The position numbers were made by a program, and so were the translations under genes. Below are positions 31,751 to 43,359 of a stretch of DNA of 64,000 bases, in pieces. Every line of letters starts with the position of its first letter. Position 1 is the first letter of the stretch. The stretch covers positions 27,686-91,685 of the forward strand of contig JAUCBJ010003149.1 of assembly GCA_032718475.1 (NCBI GenBank), read 5' to 3'. The notes beneath the pieces are model-generated. The model was not told the origin of the DNA. It searched no databases and saw only the letters and a list, made by a program, of their open reading frames with translations. Origin of the DNA: Nemertoderma westbladi (lineage: Eukaryota > Xenacoelomorpha > Nemertodermatida > Nemertodermatidae).

Positions 31751-32582
31751 GTAACGCCATTATCAATGAGTATAACTGTATTAGAGCTAAAATCGAATAA
31801 GTGGCCTAATAGGGTGCGGTTCTTACTCGTTACTGCAAAATAATTCAGTAATTGACTACCGGTAACCAAAACAGCACTGTCAGATAAATTGATCCCGTAA
31901 CACACCAACTACTAAATATTAACTACTAAACAACCAAATTTAAATGCATGATAAAATATAAAGTACAATATAAATATAATTATACAGTATAAATACGAAG
32001 CCAAGTACAGTAATACAAATATACAAAACTATGACTATAAATTATTTTGAATGAAATGATTATTGAGAATGTTACTTTAATATCCCCCCCCCCCCCCCCC
32101 CGCCCTTCCCCCAATCCTATTGTCTCAGGAAATAAGCTGTTTAACCCACGACCCATCTGGACTATTTATTAATGTCGCTGCGCTGAGGTGGTCAACCTCA
32201 ACTGATTGACGTTTGTTAATGGCCCTGGGGCCAAGAGCCATTATGAATAAACTTTCCGTAATTTTTCTCTTGTACATCTGTGTCGATATGGAAACTACCT
32301 TCGCTTCGTCAAAGCAGGGTACTGTACATGTCCCGTTTTCCCGTGGTGGAACGCCAAATCTGTTGCTCCCCATCGCTGGTTCATTAAATCTGCATGGTGT
32401 TGACGGATGCGGACATCTATCGAGTATTGAGTCTCACCCATATAAACGTTTCCACAGGTACATGGTATTTTGTAAACCACCCCCCTTGGTTGGGTTTTAG
32501 GTTTGTGTCCCTTTAGTACTGTAAATATGAGCTGACTTTTCTCCCCGGTGAAAAATACGTTCCTATCCCATATCGCGCGCAC
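31751..32582 (-). pseudogene. Penelope-like element 3' part, left copy
   Basis: The minus strand encodes the GIY-YIG endonuclease domain of Penelope-like elements: GVVYKIPC (GIY-like), VYMGET (YIG-like) and VRIRQHH (catalytic Arg). A frameshift near 32310-32370 leads to the C-terminal piece KRKITESLFIMALGPRAINK (32125-32373), the usual end of these proteins. The 3' flank continues to 31751. No RT domain is present. It faces a second copy at 32755-33640 head to head. Confidence 0.8.
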
Positions 32583-32754
32583 ACCTTTTCAACATTTTCA
32601 GTTAGATCTCTGATGTATGGCAACCCTATAAAAACTTCTGGCTTCTTACGCTAAGTTTTGGGGGTTGGGTTGTCGAACGCCCTGTTTACCTTACGTTTGG
32701 TACTGTATATTATACTTTTAGGAAAACCATTCTTAGCTAGGATGTGTGTTAACC

Positions 32755-33640
32755 ACCACGGGTAAACGGGACATGTACCCTGCTTTGACGAAGCGAAGGT
32801 AGTTTCCAGATCGACACAGAAGTACAAGAGAAAAATTACGGAAAGTTTATTCATAAGGGTTCTTGGCCCTAGGGCCATTAACAAACATCAATCAGTTGAG
32901 GTTGACCACCTCAGCGCAGCGGCATTAATAAATAGTCCAGATGGGTCGTGGGTTAAACAGCTTATTTCCTGAGACAATAGGATTGGGGGAAGGGGGGGGG
33001 GGGGGCATATTAGAGTACTACTACTAGGATCGGCATGCTGCATTGCAGCTGCATTTTTAAGAATGCTGTGCCGGCTTGTCAACAAAATTGCACCGCCACA
33101 ACTCCCTATCACCCATGACATTTGCTAGATCATCCGCATCTTTAAGGCCAGTGTCCTTTAAGATGCGTCTCAAGAAAGTCATGGGCTGTCCACCATGCTT
33201 ATTCTCTGCATGAGGCTGCCAAAGTACAATTCATATTAGAGTAACATTCTCAATAATCATTTCATTCAAAATAATTATAGTCATATTTTTGTATATTTGT
33301 ATTACTGTAGTAGGCTTCGTATTTATACTGTATAATTATATTTATATTGTACTTTATAATTTATCATGCATTTAAATTTGGTTGTTTAGTAGTTAATATT
33401 TAGTAGTTGGTGTGTTACGGGATCAATTCTGACAGTGCTGTTTTTGTTACCGGTAGTTAAAATTACTGAATTATTTTGCAGTAACGAGTAAGAACCGCAC
33501 CATTAGGCCACTTATCCTATTTTAGCTCTAATACAGTTATACTCATTGATAATGGCGTTACTTAACGTTGAAATATATTTGAAATAATATTATATTGTAA
33601 TTACATAATTAAACGCTCCATTTTATAATAATAAACTATA
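32755..33640 (+). pseudogene. Penelope-like element 3' part, right copy (inverted)
   Basis: The plus strand carries the same C-terminal coding remnant and 3' flank as the left copy, in opposite orientation: the sequence from 32755 to 33005 and from 33244 to about 33567 is the reverse complement of about 32340 down to 31751, and 33567-33640 matches 29870-29797. It is interrupted by a LINE fragment at 33018-33231. Coding is degenerate. Paired inverted copies are a known arrangement of Penelope-like elements. Confidence 0.75.
33018..33231 (-). mobile_element. LINE family 1 3' end in the right Penelope-like arm
   Basis: It matches the last 210 bases of family 1 (compare 8850-9050) with a short TAG-type tail at the left. 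It is flanked by a 12-bp target-site duplication, CATATTAGAGTA at 33006-33017 and 33232-33243. The left arm lacks it, giving an empty site. A classical 5'-truncated insertion. Confidence 0.88.
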
Positions 33641-33971
33641 AAAAGTTGTATAATAATGGAACATGATTTGGTTATAGCAAAGCTACCCGAATCATAATAC
33701 CTTACAAATTTTCCGTCCACATCAGTGGAAGAAAAATACAAATAGCCAGCAGTTTTCATGTTTTGTAATAGTGTCTAATTCTCTTATATATTTCCCTTAT
33801 TTTTAGTGTTCAATGTGAAAGGACTTTAGGGGTATAGTGGGTGAAAAATAAAAGTAGCCATCACTTTTCATATAAAATTTCAAAATTTCACTAAAAAATC
33901 CACTTTCTCGAATCCTAACCAACTTTATTTTTGCACAATTTAAATTTTAGCAACGTTAAAAAACCAAAACC

Positions 33972-34440
33972 GCCTGATCCGGGAGTCAGGTGAAGACCTT
34001 CGCATATGTAAGGGAAAGGCATGGGCAGCCTTGACTGGGCTTTCTAGGATTTGGAAGTCAAACAGAATTCATCGGAAACTTAAGGTCCAATTTATTTAGA
34101 GCAGCAGTAATTCTTAGTACTCCTCTATGGGAGTCCATGCCGGGCTCTGACTATGCCGAGACCACCAAATCTCTGGATGTCACAATCACAAGAATGTTCT
34201 GAAATGTAGAGCGTCACTGGATGTATCATAGTTATCTGGAGTGGATAGGATGGTAATAAGATGTTTCTTCTCTATCCTATCCACTCCAGATAACTAATCA
34301 CAAGAATGCTGCGCCGGGTTCACTGTGTCAAGTACAATGAACACATCTCCAATCAGACTCTACACAACATTGGAGGTGTTCCATTAGTCTTCCCTAGCTT
34401 GACACTTGAATGGAACCTTTTAATAAGTATTCTGGGACAT
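33972..34440 (+). mobile_element. LINE family 1 fragment, degenerate
   Basis: Plus-strand remnants of the RT end and C-terminal domain of family 1 (compare 27430-27760), with many substitutions and a small hairpin insertion at 34197-34295. It stops within the region encoding the HFAGH segment. No open frame survives. Confidence 0.75.
34197..34295. mobile_element. 99-bp hairpin insertion with 13-bp duplication
   Basis: A 99-bp insert in the LINE fragment is flanked by AATCACAAGAATG at 34184-34196 and 34296-34308. Inside, 34230-34250 and 34275-34295 are perfect 21-base inverted repeats. There is no inverted repeat at the left end, so it is either a small MITE-like element or filler DNA formed during repair. 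Confidence 0.65.
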
Positions 34441-36180
34441 AACCATGTAACAAAAAATAAATAAACAAATTAGCCAAATGAATTGACAATCGGCTCCCAG
34501 CGTTTAAAAGGCAATCCGAATTGAACTGAGCTTAAACATCAGATTTTGCCGGTTTTCATTTGTGGATGGCCGTAGTAACTAACTAAGGTGTGATCATATC
34601 AGCACCAACATCGTACCTTTCTAAAATAATATTAAGTTCCTACAACAGGGATGCAAGCTCATCATCTATAACATTTGACTGAAAAACAGATTTACCATGG
34701 GTATTTTAATTTTGGAGAAAATGTTACAGGTGGTTTCACCAGAAAAAGGTGGTGGTATCACCAGTATCGCTCGGTGTCTCAGCCTGTGGACGGGGCAGAG
34801 CATCTATTAGTAGTTAATACCGCAATGCTATGCACCAGCTTCAGAACATAAATTCAAAATAAATTTGCTTACTAAAATATGGTCAAGAGACTGGCGGAGA
34901 TGTCATCGTCTACGTCGGCTCTGGATGATCCCCTAGAGGCTATTGATGAGGAAATCCAAGGGAAAAAGGGAAAGACGAACAAGCAGCGAGATAGGCTAGG
35001 GCGTCGAACTAAGCTGCTTGACTTGCCTTATGACCAACCCCGGAAGGTATTGCGAGGGGCGAGCGGATAACAAATTATGATTAAATTACGGATAAAAAGT
35101 ACAAAAAAGTAAATAATAAACGGACATAAAAATCAAGGCCATAGAGAACTATACCGCCATATACTGAATCGATCATCTGTAAGTTAGTAAATTACTCCGC
35201 AAGCCTCCCCCGTGCGAGGAAACTTATATGTAGTACCATAAATTTGCCAATTAGATCCCAATCCCAGTCTCAAAATTCTAGCTACCTTTTTAAGGTCTCT
35301 TTGATCAGATGTTTCATATGTGGAATTAGTGGTATATGTATGTGCAGCTCGGTATAGGTGGTAGGTACAGTATTATCTTGGTATATGTCTGTAGGACTCA
35401 TTATAGGTTGGTATAGCCTGATATACTGTTGGCCGGTGTAGCTCGGCATAAAGTTTGCTTTCGCGTGTTTGAAATATATTTTATATATGAACATGTTTAT
35501 GGCATTATCTAATAACGCCCATCTTCATACAGTACTCTTGATCTCGAATACCTTTCTTAATTAACCTAACCATGTCTTGGGTGTTTACGCAACGCCGACA
35601 ACCGACAGCGGACAACCACTGCACGGGAAATATGAAAATGTTACCTGAGGTCGTGACTCTCGTTTATTGTTTTGGTTAGAAAAATATTCCACTGTAACCT
35701 GTTCCTTTCTCTCAATTGATAGTTAACATTAATTAGCTTTAATAATGGTTGTCGGCGTTGGTTGTCGGTTGTCGACGTAGCGTTTAAACACCCATGTCGT
35801 ATCGTGAAAACATTCCATTTAACACGTAATGTAAAAGGTTTTTTTATTTTTCTAGACATAAGTAGTATTGATTTAAAATAAAGGGGCTTCGTTAGAAAAA
35901 AACCCATACTGAGGAACATATACTAGAGATATGAGCTGTGGAACTCAAATCGATCACCTAACATGTGTTTTGAAGTTGTGTTATTGTGTTACTTCTATTG
36001 TATAGAGAATATCCTGCACATGGTGTGTGTGTGGGTGCAAGTTGCTTTCATCAACCAATAGGAATTCAATGAATTCATTCCTAATTGTTCATGCAGTGGT
36101 GTGTTGGTCTATAAGTCATCTATCTTCATTTTCAACCGGATCCTAACCCTAAATCTCTCAAAATTGCTAAAGTTATAGCG
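34441..36180. other. Stretch without a recognised gene
   Basis: AT-rich sequence. A 63-aa ORF at 34879-35070 (Lys/Arg-rich, ATG start, no recognisable domain) is the only one with a non-repetitive composition; I would not call it a gene without transcripts. Minus-strand ORFs at 35282-35494 and 35641-35919 have no recognisable features. Confidence 0.5.
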
Positions 36181-36183
36181 TTG

Positions 36184-36332
36184 CACAAAGGAGCAGACCT
36201 CACAGCAGACCTCACAGCAGACCCCACAGCAGACCCCACAGCAGACCCCACAGCAGACCCCACAGCAAACCCCACAGCAGACCCCACAGCAGACCCCACA
36301 GCAGACCCCACAGCAGACCCCACAGCAGACCC
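36184..36332. repeat. 12-bp minisatellite (GCAGACCCCACA)
   Basis: About twelve units of GCAGACCCCACA with minor variants. It produces Ala-Asp-Pro-Thr repeats on the plus strand and Gly-Leu-Leu-Trp repeats on the minus strand, which I reject as proteins. It is fused directly to a LINE fragment that begins with NRNNYRPISLLPVL. Confidence 0.9.
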
Positions 36333-37141
36333 CAGAAATCGTAATAACTATCGTCCCATCTCACTGTTACCTGTACTAACAAACCTCTACTATCGACTAC
36401 TCGATTACAATAATGCGCTTTATTTCGGCTTGCCATGGAACGTATTAAAGAAACTTCAATATGTTCAAAATTATGCCGCACGCCTACTGACTGGTACACG
36501 TAAGACTGAACACATTACACCAGCGTTAAAGAGACTTCATTACGTCGAATAGACTTCAAGATAGCTTTGCTTACCTACAAATGTATGAACAATATTGGTC
36601 CCAGCTATCTACCTCATCTACTACATCCGTACACACCCCAGCGCCAACTACGCTCATCGAGTCAATGCCTGCTTGAAGTTCCCCGCTATAACCTCGAAAG
36701 CTACGGCAGGAGATCTTTCTCCGTTGCTGCTCCTAAAATCTGGAACTCTTTGCCCATTGGTATCCGTTCGGCTCCAAATGTAGTCATCTTTAAAAAATTA
36801 CTTAAAACTCACTTATTTAAGCTCGAATTTGAATGCTCTTAACTTAATGACATTGATTTTATTATTTTTAAATTATATTAACTCAAATAAACACCACTTC
36901 AATCGTTATATAGATATACGCTAACATACATTGCATTACGGGTTTTATTTGATGTTTTATTTTGATAACGGTTTGTTTTACTAGTGTCTAAATATTGTTT
37001 ATGTGTAGTTTTTATTGATGGAATTGTTTTACTAATTGTCTTGTGTCTAATAGTCTGTATATTGTCACTATAATGGCGCTTAGATCAAATTTGTATAAGC
37101 GCTATATAAATACATATATATTATTATATTATATTATTATT
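36333..37141 (+). mobile_element. CR1/L2-like LINE 3' fragment
   Basis: It starts with NNYRPISLLPVL, an early RT motif, and jumps after about 20 residues to the C-terminal region (LKKLQYVQNYAARLLTGTRK, then LTYKCMNNIGPSYL and RRSFSVAAPKIWNSLPIGIR), so most of the RT is deleted. A frameshift lies near 36550. The 3' end has GCGCTATATAAATAC followed by an ATT-rich tail near 37110-37141. Confidence 0.8.
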
Positions 37142-37387
37142 ATCAATTCTCAGCTTCTTTCATAGCTTTCTAAACAGAAAATTTTATCTCATAATCAATA
37201 TGGCTTTAGGGAAAAACGTACAACAGCACTATTAGCTTTATTAGCACTATTAGCTTTATTAGCACTACTAGCTTTATTAGCTTTATTAGCAATTCTTGAA
37301 AATATATATAAAGCTCTGGACAATAAAACCTCGGCTTGTGCAGTGTATTTAGATTTATCTAAAGCCTTTGACACTATGAAATACACG
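37142..37387 (+). pseudogene. LINE RT fragment with GCTTTATTA expansion
   Basis: The frame shows QYGFREKRTT, then a Leu/Ala repeat produced by TTAGCACTATTAGCTTTA-like units (37226-37290), then AVYLDLSKAFDTM, the first catalytic RT motif. The repeat has expanded within the RT. The fragment ends where the small TIR element begins. Confidence 0.7.
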
Positions 37388-37861
37388 AAGTGGGGACTTC
37401 GCGCAGCACGAAGTTGGCAGAGCCTTAGCGAATTGACACTGTTAGGGGGTAGGTCAATTTATGCAAATAGTCACGTTGGCCCTCTAGCGGCAGACTGGAG
37501 AACTGCAGATGGATTCGCCTCCTTTGAAAGTCACAGCTAATGGTCTAATACATATCTGCCAAGTTTCAGCTTAAACGGATTAAAAGCAAAGAAATGGGAG
37601 GGCATTTAATGTTTAGACATGTGGCCCTCTAGCGGGAGACCATTGCACTGATGGTGTCTGAAAGTCTCTCAAAAATCTCAACTTTTGCTCATATTGATAC
37701 CTACAAATTTTCAACTTGGCAGCTTTAAATCCGACAAAGTTATTAGCATGTCAAAATCGTAACGACGACGACGACGACGACGACAACGACGACGACGACG
37801 ACAACGACGACGACAACTATTTGCATAAATTGACCCACCCCCTAACAGTGTCAATTCGCTA
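37388..37861. mobile_element. Small TIR element with internal 316-bp-type unit
   Basis: Perfectly spaced 46-bp inverted repeats lie at 37426-37471 and 37816-37861 (one mismatch). Outside the left one are CGAAGTGGGGACTTCGCGCA and AGTTGGCAGAGCCT, also seen at the second element (51951-53235). The interior is one copy of a unit containing GGCCCTCTAGCGGCAGACTG, plus an ACG microsatellite at 37762-37815. It has no ORF. It inserted into or next to an RT fragment. The transposase family is unknown. Confidence 0.75.
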
Positions 37862-39821
37862 CAGTCTTCTGTTTTGGCAGCACCATGGAGAAAATAAGCA
37901 TGGTGGACAGCCCATGACTTTTGCGAGACCCTCTTGAAGGCCACTGGCCTTGAAGATGCGGATAATCACGCGAAGGTCATGGGGGACAGGGAGTTGTGGC
38001 GGTGCAACTTTGTTGATAAGCTGACAGCATTCTTAATGCACGCTGCATTAGAGAATTTCCGATGTGGATTGCATGGTAGTGGCAAATACTTTTGTTAAGC
38101 TGCGTAGCATATCAATGTGCAGCTTCAATGCAGTAGGCCGATTATAGTAGTAGTCATAGTAGGTAGCAGGATCTGAGGACGCTGACCTGACCTGATTAAG
38201 TGATAACAATTAAGATGAGGTAATTATAAAATTAGACTTTTGTAAATATCAAACTTTTGATGTTCTTAATGCAAAGGCGGTATAATGTGATTATATATTA
38301 TGATGTCTCTTTAGGTAGAACTGATACAAAAGAACAATGTGTCAGCTTCAAGCAACGGTTCTGGTTGCTTTGGTTATAAGTTTAGGACATTTGGTAAACA
38401 TCGGTCATGCGAATTCAAGTAAGTTCACGCATTGATATTGCGGTTTAATTATGTATGGAATGTATGTAGGCCTACTGTATAATTCTTCAGCCGCATGTAT
38501 TGTGGCGATTAGACCACTCCTTAAGAATTGCTGTGCAGCGCAAATTGTTACTCCAAAAATGTTAACTCTTTTTATGATATATTTGATTTGATTTTTATTG
38601 ATACCATACCTTAATATACCAGAAATGTGGGTGTACTGAAAGTATATCAATACTTTACTAACCAATGTTATATTTTATATAGCTTTTGTTAGTTTGCAAA
38701 GCTATTAAACAATGAGATAGTTTAGATAGATTGATTTTATGTAAAAACAATAACCTTACACCAAGCAATAGGCCTACTGTATATATAGGTCCAAATTTAT
38801 AACATATAGGATTGCCACTGTCCATATATATATATAATATATATATATTTGAACATATCTTTAGCCCGGTTGCTATGGTAACTGGAATTTGTAATTAACT
38901 TCAATCAGCTCGGCTTTGAACCTTATAGTTGAGTTGAAAAGCGACAAGTTAGTATTTAGGATGTTTTTGCTGTAAATATATAGCATTTAATTATATAGAT
39001 TGCAATCAATTCCGTTACCATGGCAATTAAAGTTTTCTGGAACGGTTTGGGTTTTGTAGTGCTTGAGGTACTGTTACATTAGATTCATAGCAAGTTTCAG
39101 ATATTGTTATTATCGTGTAGTTTATGTATAAATCAACAATTTTGTAACAAAACATCTGTTTGCAGTGGTTGTCATGGAAACTAAAAAATAGTACAACGGA
39201 TGCAGAATATGTAAAATTGGGTGTAGGACTTAGTACCAAGACATAATACCTTTATTTACCTTGTGCTCCACATTATCAATATATATATATATATACGTTC
39301 GGGCTGAATGGCCACTTTTGTATATCAAAAGTGGCCCTATTGCGAGTTGGTGGGTATTAAAAAGTGGCCCTTTAGCCCCTTTTTGGCCCTTTAGCCCGAA
39401 ACCGCAAACGGGCTTCGATGGCCCTTTGTGTATACGGTTCCTCTAAAAAGTTATGCACCTTCATTTTATTACTAAATGAAAACACAATATTCGGGCCACT
39501 TACCAAAATGTATAAAATGGAATTAGGGCAAAAAAAGTCAAAAGGGCCAAAATTTGCCAAAATTGGCCCTCTTACTGTCTGGAATAATATATCTTTGGCC
39601 CGAACTGAGCTTACTATATAGTGAAGAAAGAAAGGGCCATAACAGGCCCTATTTGATGTAACTTCATAACAAATTTATCAAATTAGTGGAGAAGGAAACG
39701 GGCCGAACTGAAAATGAGATAAATAACATTAGAGCCATTATACAGTGGCCCTTTTGAATCCAATTTGATCCTACAAATAAACTGAGCTGAGAATTTGAGT
39801 GGCCCACTTGTTTCAAAATTG
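37861..39821. repeat. 1.96-kb duplicated segment, copy 1
   Basis: It is nearly identical to 40755-42718, differing by a handful of substitutions and one- to three-base indels. It contains the last 200 bp of LINE family 1, a stretch with a signal-peptide exon (38337-38418), AT-rich sequence and a GGCCC-rich repeat part (39300-39821). Copy 1 abuts the right end of the small TIR element on the left and an RT fragment on the right; copy 2 continues into more LINE on its left and more GGCCC repeat on its right. Confidence 0.92.
38337..38418 (+). CDS. Putative signal-peptide exon, copy 1
   Basis: ATG at 38337 opens MCQLQATVLVALVISLGHLV followed by NIGHANS, a convincing signal peptide with a G-H-A cleavage site. 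The exon ends at A|GTAAGT (donor at 38419), a perfect donor consensus, giving a phase-1 intron directly after the signal peptide. That is common in secreted proteins. No following exon is recognised in the next 5 kb. Too short for ORF finders. Confidence 0.5.
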
Positions 39822-40200
39822 CTGTCTACTTTATTTGCAGATGATACAACTCTTGTACACTCAGAGAATGATCCATCAAAATTAATTTATAATATTAATA
39901 TATAATAGTAATGTCGAACTGAAAAATATCACAAACTAGTTAATTGATAATTCACTTTCCCTTAATCTTAAAAAAACAGAAGCAACTTTTTTCTCTAACC
40001 GACATTGCACCACTAACCCTCCCAGAATAATTATTAATAATTCACCAATTTCCTATACAAACAAAAGTGATCACATGAAACATGAGTTTTCAGGGCCCCT
40101 CAGTCTGGAATAATATTCCGGATCGAATAAAATCGAAACCTTCTAAAATCTCGTTCTCGATAACTTTAAAAAATCATCTATTAAATAATATAGTCTAATT
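39822..40200 (+). pseudogene. CR1/jockey-like LINE RT fragment
   Basis: The plus frame has KLLSTLFADDTTLVHSEND, the catalytic FADD motif, followed by a LNLKKTEATFFSN segment in the usual place and a later LSLE piece. It joins copy 1 of the duplication at 39821/39822. Stops and deletions break it. From 40200 to 40640 I see nothing but AT-rich sequence. Confidence 0.7.
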
Positions 40201-40639
40201 AAGCAAATCTAAATTAACATACACATTAAGATTACAAATGTCACATTGAATTTTCATTTCAAATTCCAATTTATCTTTTTTCCATCAGGTAATTGCCATT
40301 ACCGTACAAGAATTCCAAAATAGGTTACAATTAAAAAAAATATTGTATATATGTAGCAGTAGTATCCTGCCCATTGTCCCTTCACACTCCATCCGTGGTG
40401 TAGCGCCTACTGAATTTCCAGCCATTAGCTACACTCTACAATTCATTTCTTTCATAACTAATTACAGTATGATTTATCCATGTGTTAATATTGTATTATA
40501 TTATTGTATATGTAGTGCGATGTCTTTTAGGTGTTCATTTGTATGAATTGAAATTAAATCTGGATCTTTTGAACTAGCTAGTATTTTAAATTTGAATATT
40601 TGAGTTTGAGTGATTTATTTAACACATTTATATACGCAA

Positions 40640-40754
40640 CTTCAGGAGCACTATATAACATAGGAGGTTTATCATTGGTTCCCCCAAGCTTGACACTAGA
40701 TCAAGCCGCCTCCGCTTTGCAGGACACTGTTTTCGCCGTGAGGACCAGCCTGTG
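40640..40754 (+). mobile_element. LINE family 1 C-terminal fragment, left of duplication copy 2
   Basis: It encodes LYNIGG-LSLVPPSLTL in the plus frame, followed by the GHCFRRED region with a frameshift, and runs without a break into the duplicated segment, which begins with the LWQPHG region. So copy 2 keeps more of the LINE than copy 1 and is probably the original arrangement. Confidence 0.75.
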
Positions 40755-42718
40755 AACAGTCTTCTGTTTTGGCAGCACCATGGAGAAAATAAGCATGGTG
40801 GACAGCCCATGACTTTTGCGAGACCCTCTTGAAGGCCACTGGCCTTGAAGATGCGGATAATCACGCGAAGGTCATGGGGGACAGGGAGTTGTGGCGGTGC
40901 AACTTTGTTGATAAGCTGACAGCATTCTTAATGCACGCTGCATTAGAGAATTTCCGATGTGGATTGCATGGTAGTGGCAAAATACTTTTGTTAAGCTGCG
41001 TAGCATATCAATGTGCAGCTTCAATGCAGTAGGCCGATTATAGTAGTAGTCATAGTAGGTAGCAGGATCTGAGGACGCTGACCTGACCTGATTAAGTGAT
41101 AACAATTAAGATGAGGTAATTATAAAATTAGACTTTTGTAAATATCAAACTTTTGATGTTCTTAATGCAAAGGCGGTATAATGTGATTATATATTATGAT
41201 GTCTCTTTAGGTAGAACTGATACAAAAGAACAATGTGTCAGCTTCAAGCAACGGTTCTGGTTGCTTTGGTTATAAGTTTAGGACATTTGGTAAACATCGG
41301 TCATGCGAATTCAAGTAAGTTCACGCATTGATATTGCGGTTTAATTATGTATGGAATGTATGTAGGCCTACTGTATAATTCTTCAGCCGCATGTATTGTG
41401 GCGATTAGACCACTCCTTAAGAATTGCTGTGCAGCGCAAATTGTTACTCCAAAAATGTTAACTCTTTTTATGATATATTTGATTTGATTTTTATTGATAC
41501 CATACCTTAATATACCAGAAATGTGGGTGTACTGAAAGTATATCAATACTTTACTAACCAATGTTATATTTTATATAGCTTTTGTTAGTTTGCAAAGCTA
41601 TTAAACAATGAGATAGTTTAGATAGATTGATTTTATGTAAAAACAATAACCTTACACCAAGCAATAGGCCTACTGTATATATAGGTCCAAATTTATAACA
41701 TATAGGATTGCCACTGTCCATATATATATATAATATATATATATTTGAACATATCTTTAGCCCGGTTGCTATGGTAACTGGAATTTGTAATTAACTTCAA
41801 TCAGCTCGGCTTTGAACCTTATAGTTGAGTTGAAAAGCGACAAGTTAGTATTTAGGATGTTTTTGCTGTAAATATATAGCATTTAATTATATAGATTGCA
41901 ATCAATTCCGTTACCATGGCAATTAAAGTTTTCTGGAACGGTTTGGGTTTTGTAGTGCTTGAGGTACTGTTACATTAGATTCATAGCAAGTTTCAGATAA
42001 TGTTATTATCGTGTAGTTTATGTATAAATCAACAATTTTTGTAACAAAACATCTGTTTGCAGTGGTTGTCATGGAAACTAAAAAATAGTACAACGGATGC
42101 AGAATATGTAAAATTGGGTGTAGGACTTAGTACCAAGACATAATACCTTTATTTACCTTGTGCTCCACATTATCAATATATATATAGATATACGTTCGGG
42201 CTGAATGGCCACTTTTGTATATCAAAAGTGGCCCTATTGCGAGTTGGTGGGTATTAAAAAGTGGCCCTTTAGCCCCTTTTTGGCCCTTTAGCCCGAAACC
42301 GCAAACGGGCTTCGATGGCCCTTTGTGTATACGGTTCCTCTAAAAAGTTATGCACCTTCATTTTATTACTAAATGAAAACACAATATTCGGGCCACTTAC
42401 CAAAATGTATAAAATGGAATTAGGGCAAAAAAAGTCAAAAGGGCCAAAATTTGCCAAAATTGGCCCTCTTACTGTCTGGAATAATATATCTTTGGCCCGA
42501 ACTGAGCTTACTATATAGTGAAGAAAGAAAGGGCCATAACAGGCCCTATTTGATGTAACTTCATAACAAATTTATCAAATTAGTGGAGAAGGAAACGGGC
42601 CGAACTGAAAATGAGATAAATAACATTAGAGCCATTATACAGTGGCCCTTTTGAATCCAATTTGATCCTACAAATAAACTGAGCTGAGAATTTGAGTGGC
42701 CCACTTGTTTCAAAATTG
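40755..42718. repeat. 1.96-kb duplicated segment, copy 2
   Basis: See copy 1 at 37861-39821. Beyond 42718 the GGCCC-rich repeat continues for about 170 bp (GGGGCCACTTTTACCAT, AATGGCCCGATTTC), repeating a unit of about 130 bp already present inside the segment. That continuity again marks copy 2 as the parent. Confidence 0.92.
41233..41314 (+). CDS. Putative signal-peptide exon, copy 2
   Basis: Same sequence as 38337-38418, with donor GTAAGT at 41315. Both copies are intact. If the exon is used, this copy is more likely to be the functional one, because its flanks are continuous. The next recognised coding sequence downstream is a LINE. Confidence 0.5.
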
Positions 42719-43359
42719 ATTTATTAAATAAAATGACCCGAAGAAGGGGCCACTTTTACCATCATAAAGAATGAGATTAACAACATTAGGGCCATAAATA
42801 TACATTGATTAAAATGGCCCGATTTCAATCCAAATTGATTAGTACCTAATCAAATTAACTGAAAAAATTATTAATTAGCGGTATTATTCGAAGTCGATAT
42901 CAACCTTATCTTGCACATACGGGCTGGAGCATTCGCGCAGCACGAGACTTTCCACTCCTACCAAATATCAGATGAATCTAATGACTGGTTCTAATTATTA
43001 CAACTGTGTGTGTGTGGGGTGGTGGTGGTGTCATGTGGACAATGCTATAGAACTAAATAGGCCACCAATTTACGCTGGCAAGATATTTATAAATATTTAT
43101 AGATTTATAAATGTCATCACAGTTAATGAGGAAGAGGGTCTACATACAAATTTGTTACAAAACTGCTGTTTATTTGCACTTGGGGGGGGGGGGGGGGGGG
43201 TGTCGTGTGGTTAATTCTATAGAACATTAGAGATGATACAAGCCCCGCCCTGTCTATACTGGATGCTCCTCTACCAGTGTTAGGTAACCTAACTCAGGAG
43301 GCACACTTGGTTCATGGTGTAACAAATGGACCCCTACAGTTGGCAGCAGGGCTGTAGGC
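42719..43359. other. Non-coding, GGCCC repeats then GT/G-rich stretch
   Basis: End of the GGCCC repeat, then a CGCGCAGCACGA word shared with the small TIR elements (near 42932), and two related segments with T/G-rich runs (GTGTGTGTGGGG near 43009 and a G run at 43183-43200). From about 43250 it may be the 5' leader of the following LINE, which carries a repeated GGAAGGTAATCAACCAACGG word at 43373 and 43413. Confidence 0.5.

Noticed and set aside
31083-31800. ORFs of 155 and 117 aa (LLSIFFNTRYF repeats)
   Set aside because: Pure translation of the CTCGATATTTTT minisatellite.
34879-35070. 63-aa basic ORF as a gene
   Set aside because: No domain, no neighbours and no splice context; kept only as a remark in the gene-free stretch.
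36132-36552. ORFs with ADPT, GSAV or GLLW repeats
   Set aside because: Translation of the 12-bp minisatellite fused to a LINE fragment.
37711-37944. ORF with poly-Asp or poly-Arg
   Set aside because: It comes from the ACG microsatellite of the TIR element.
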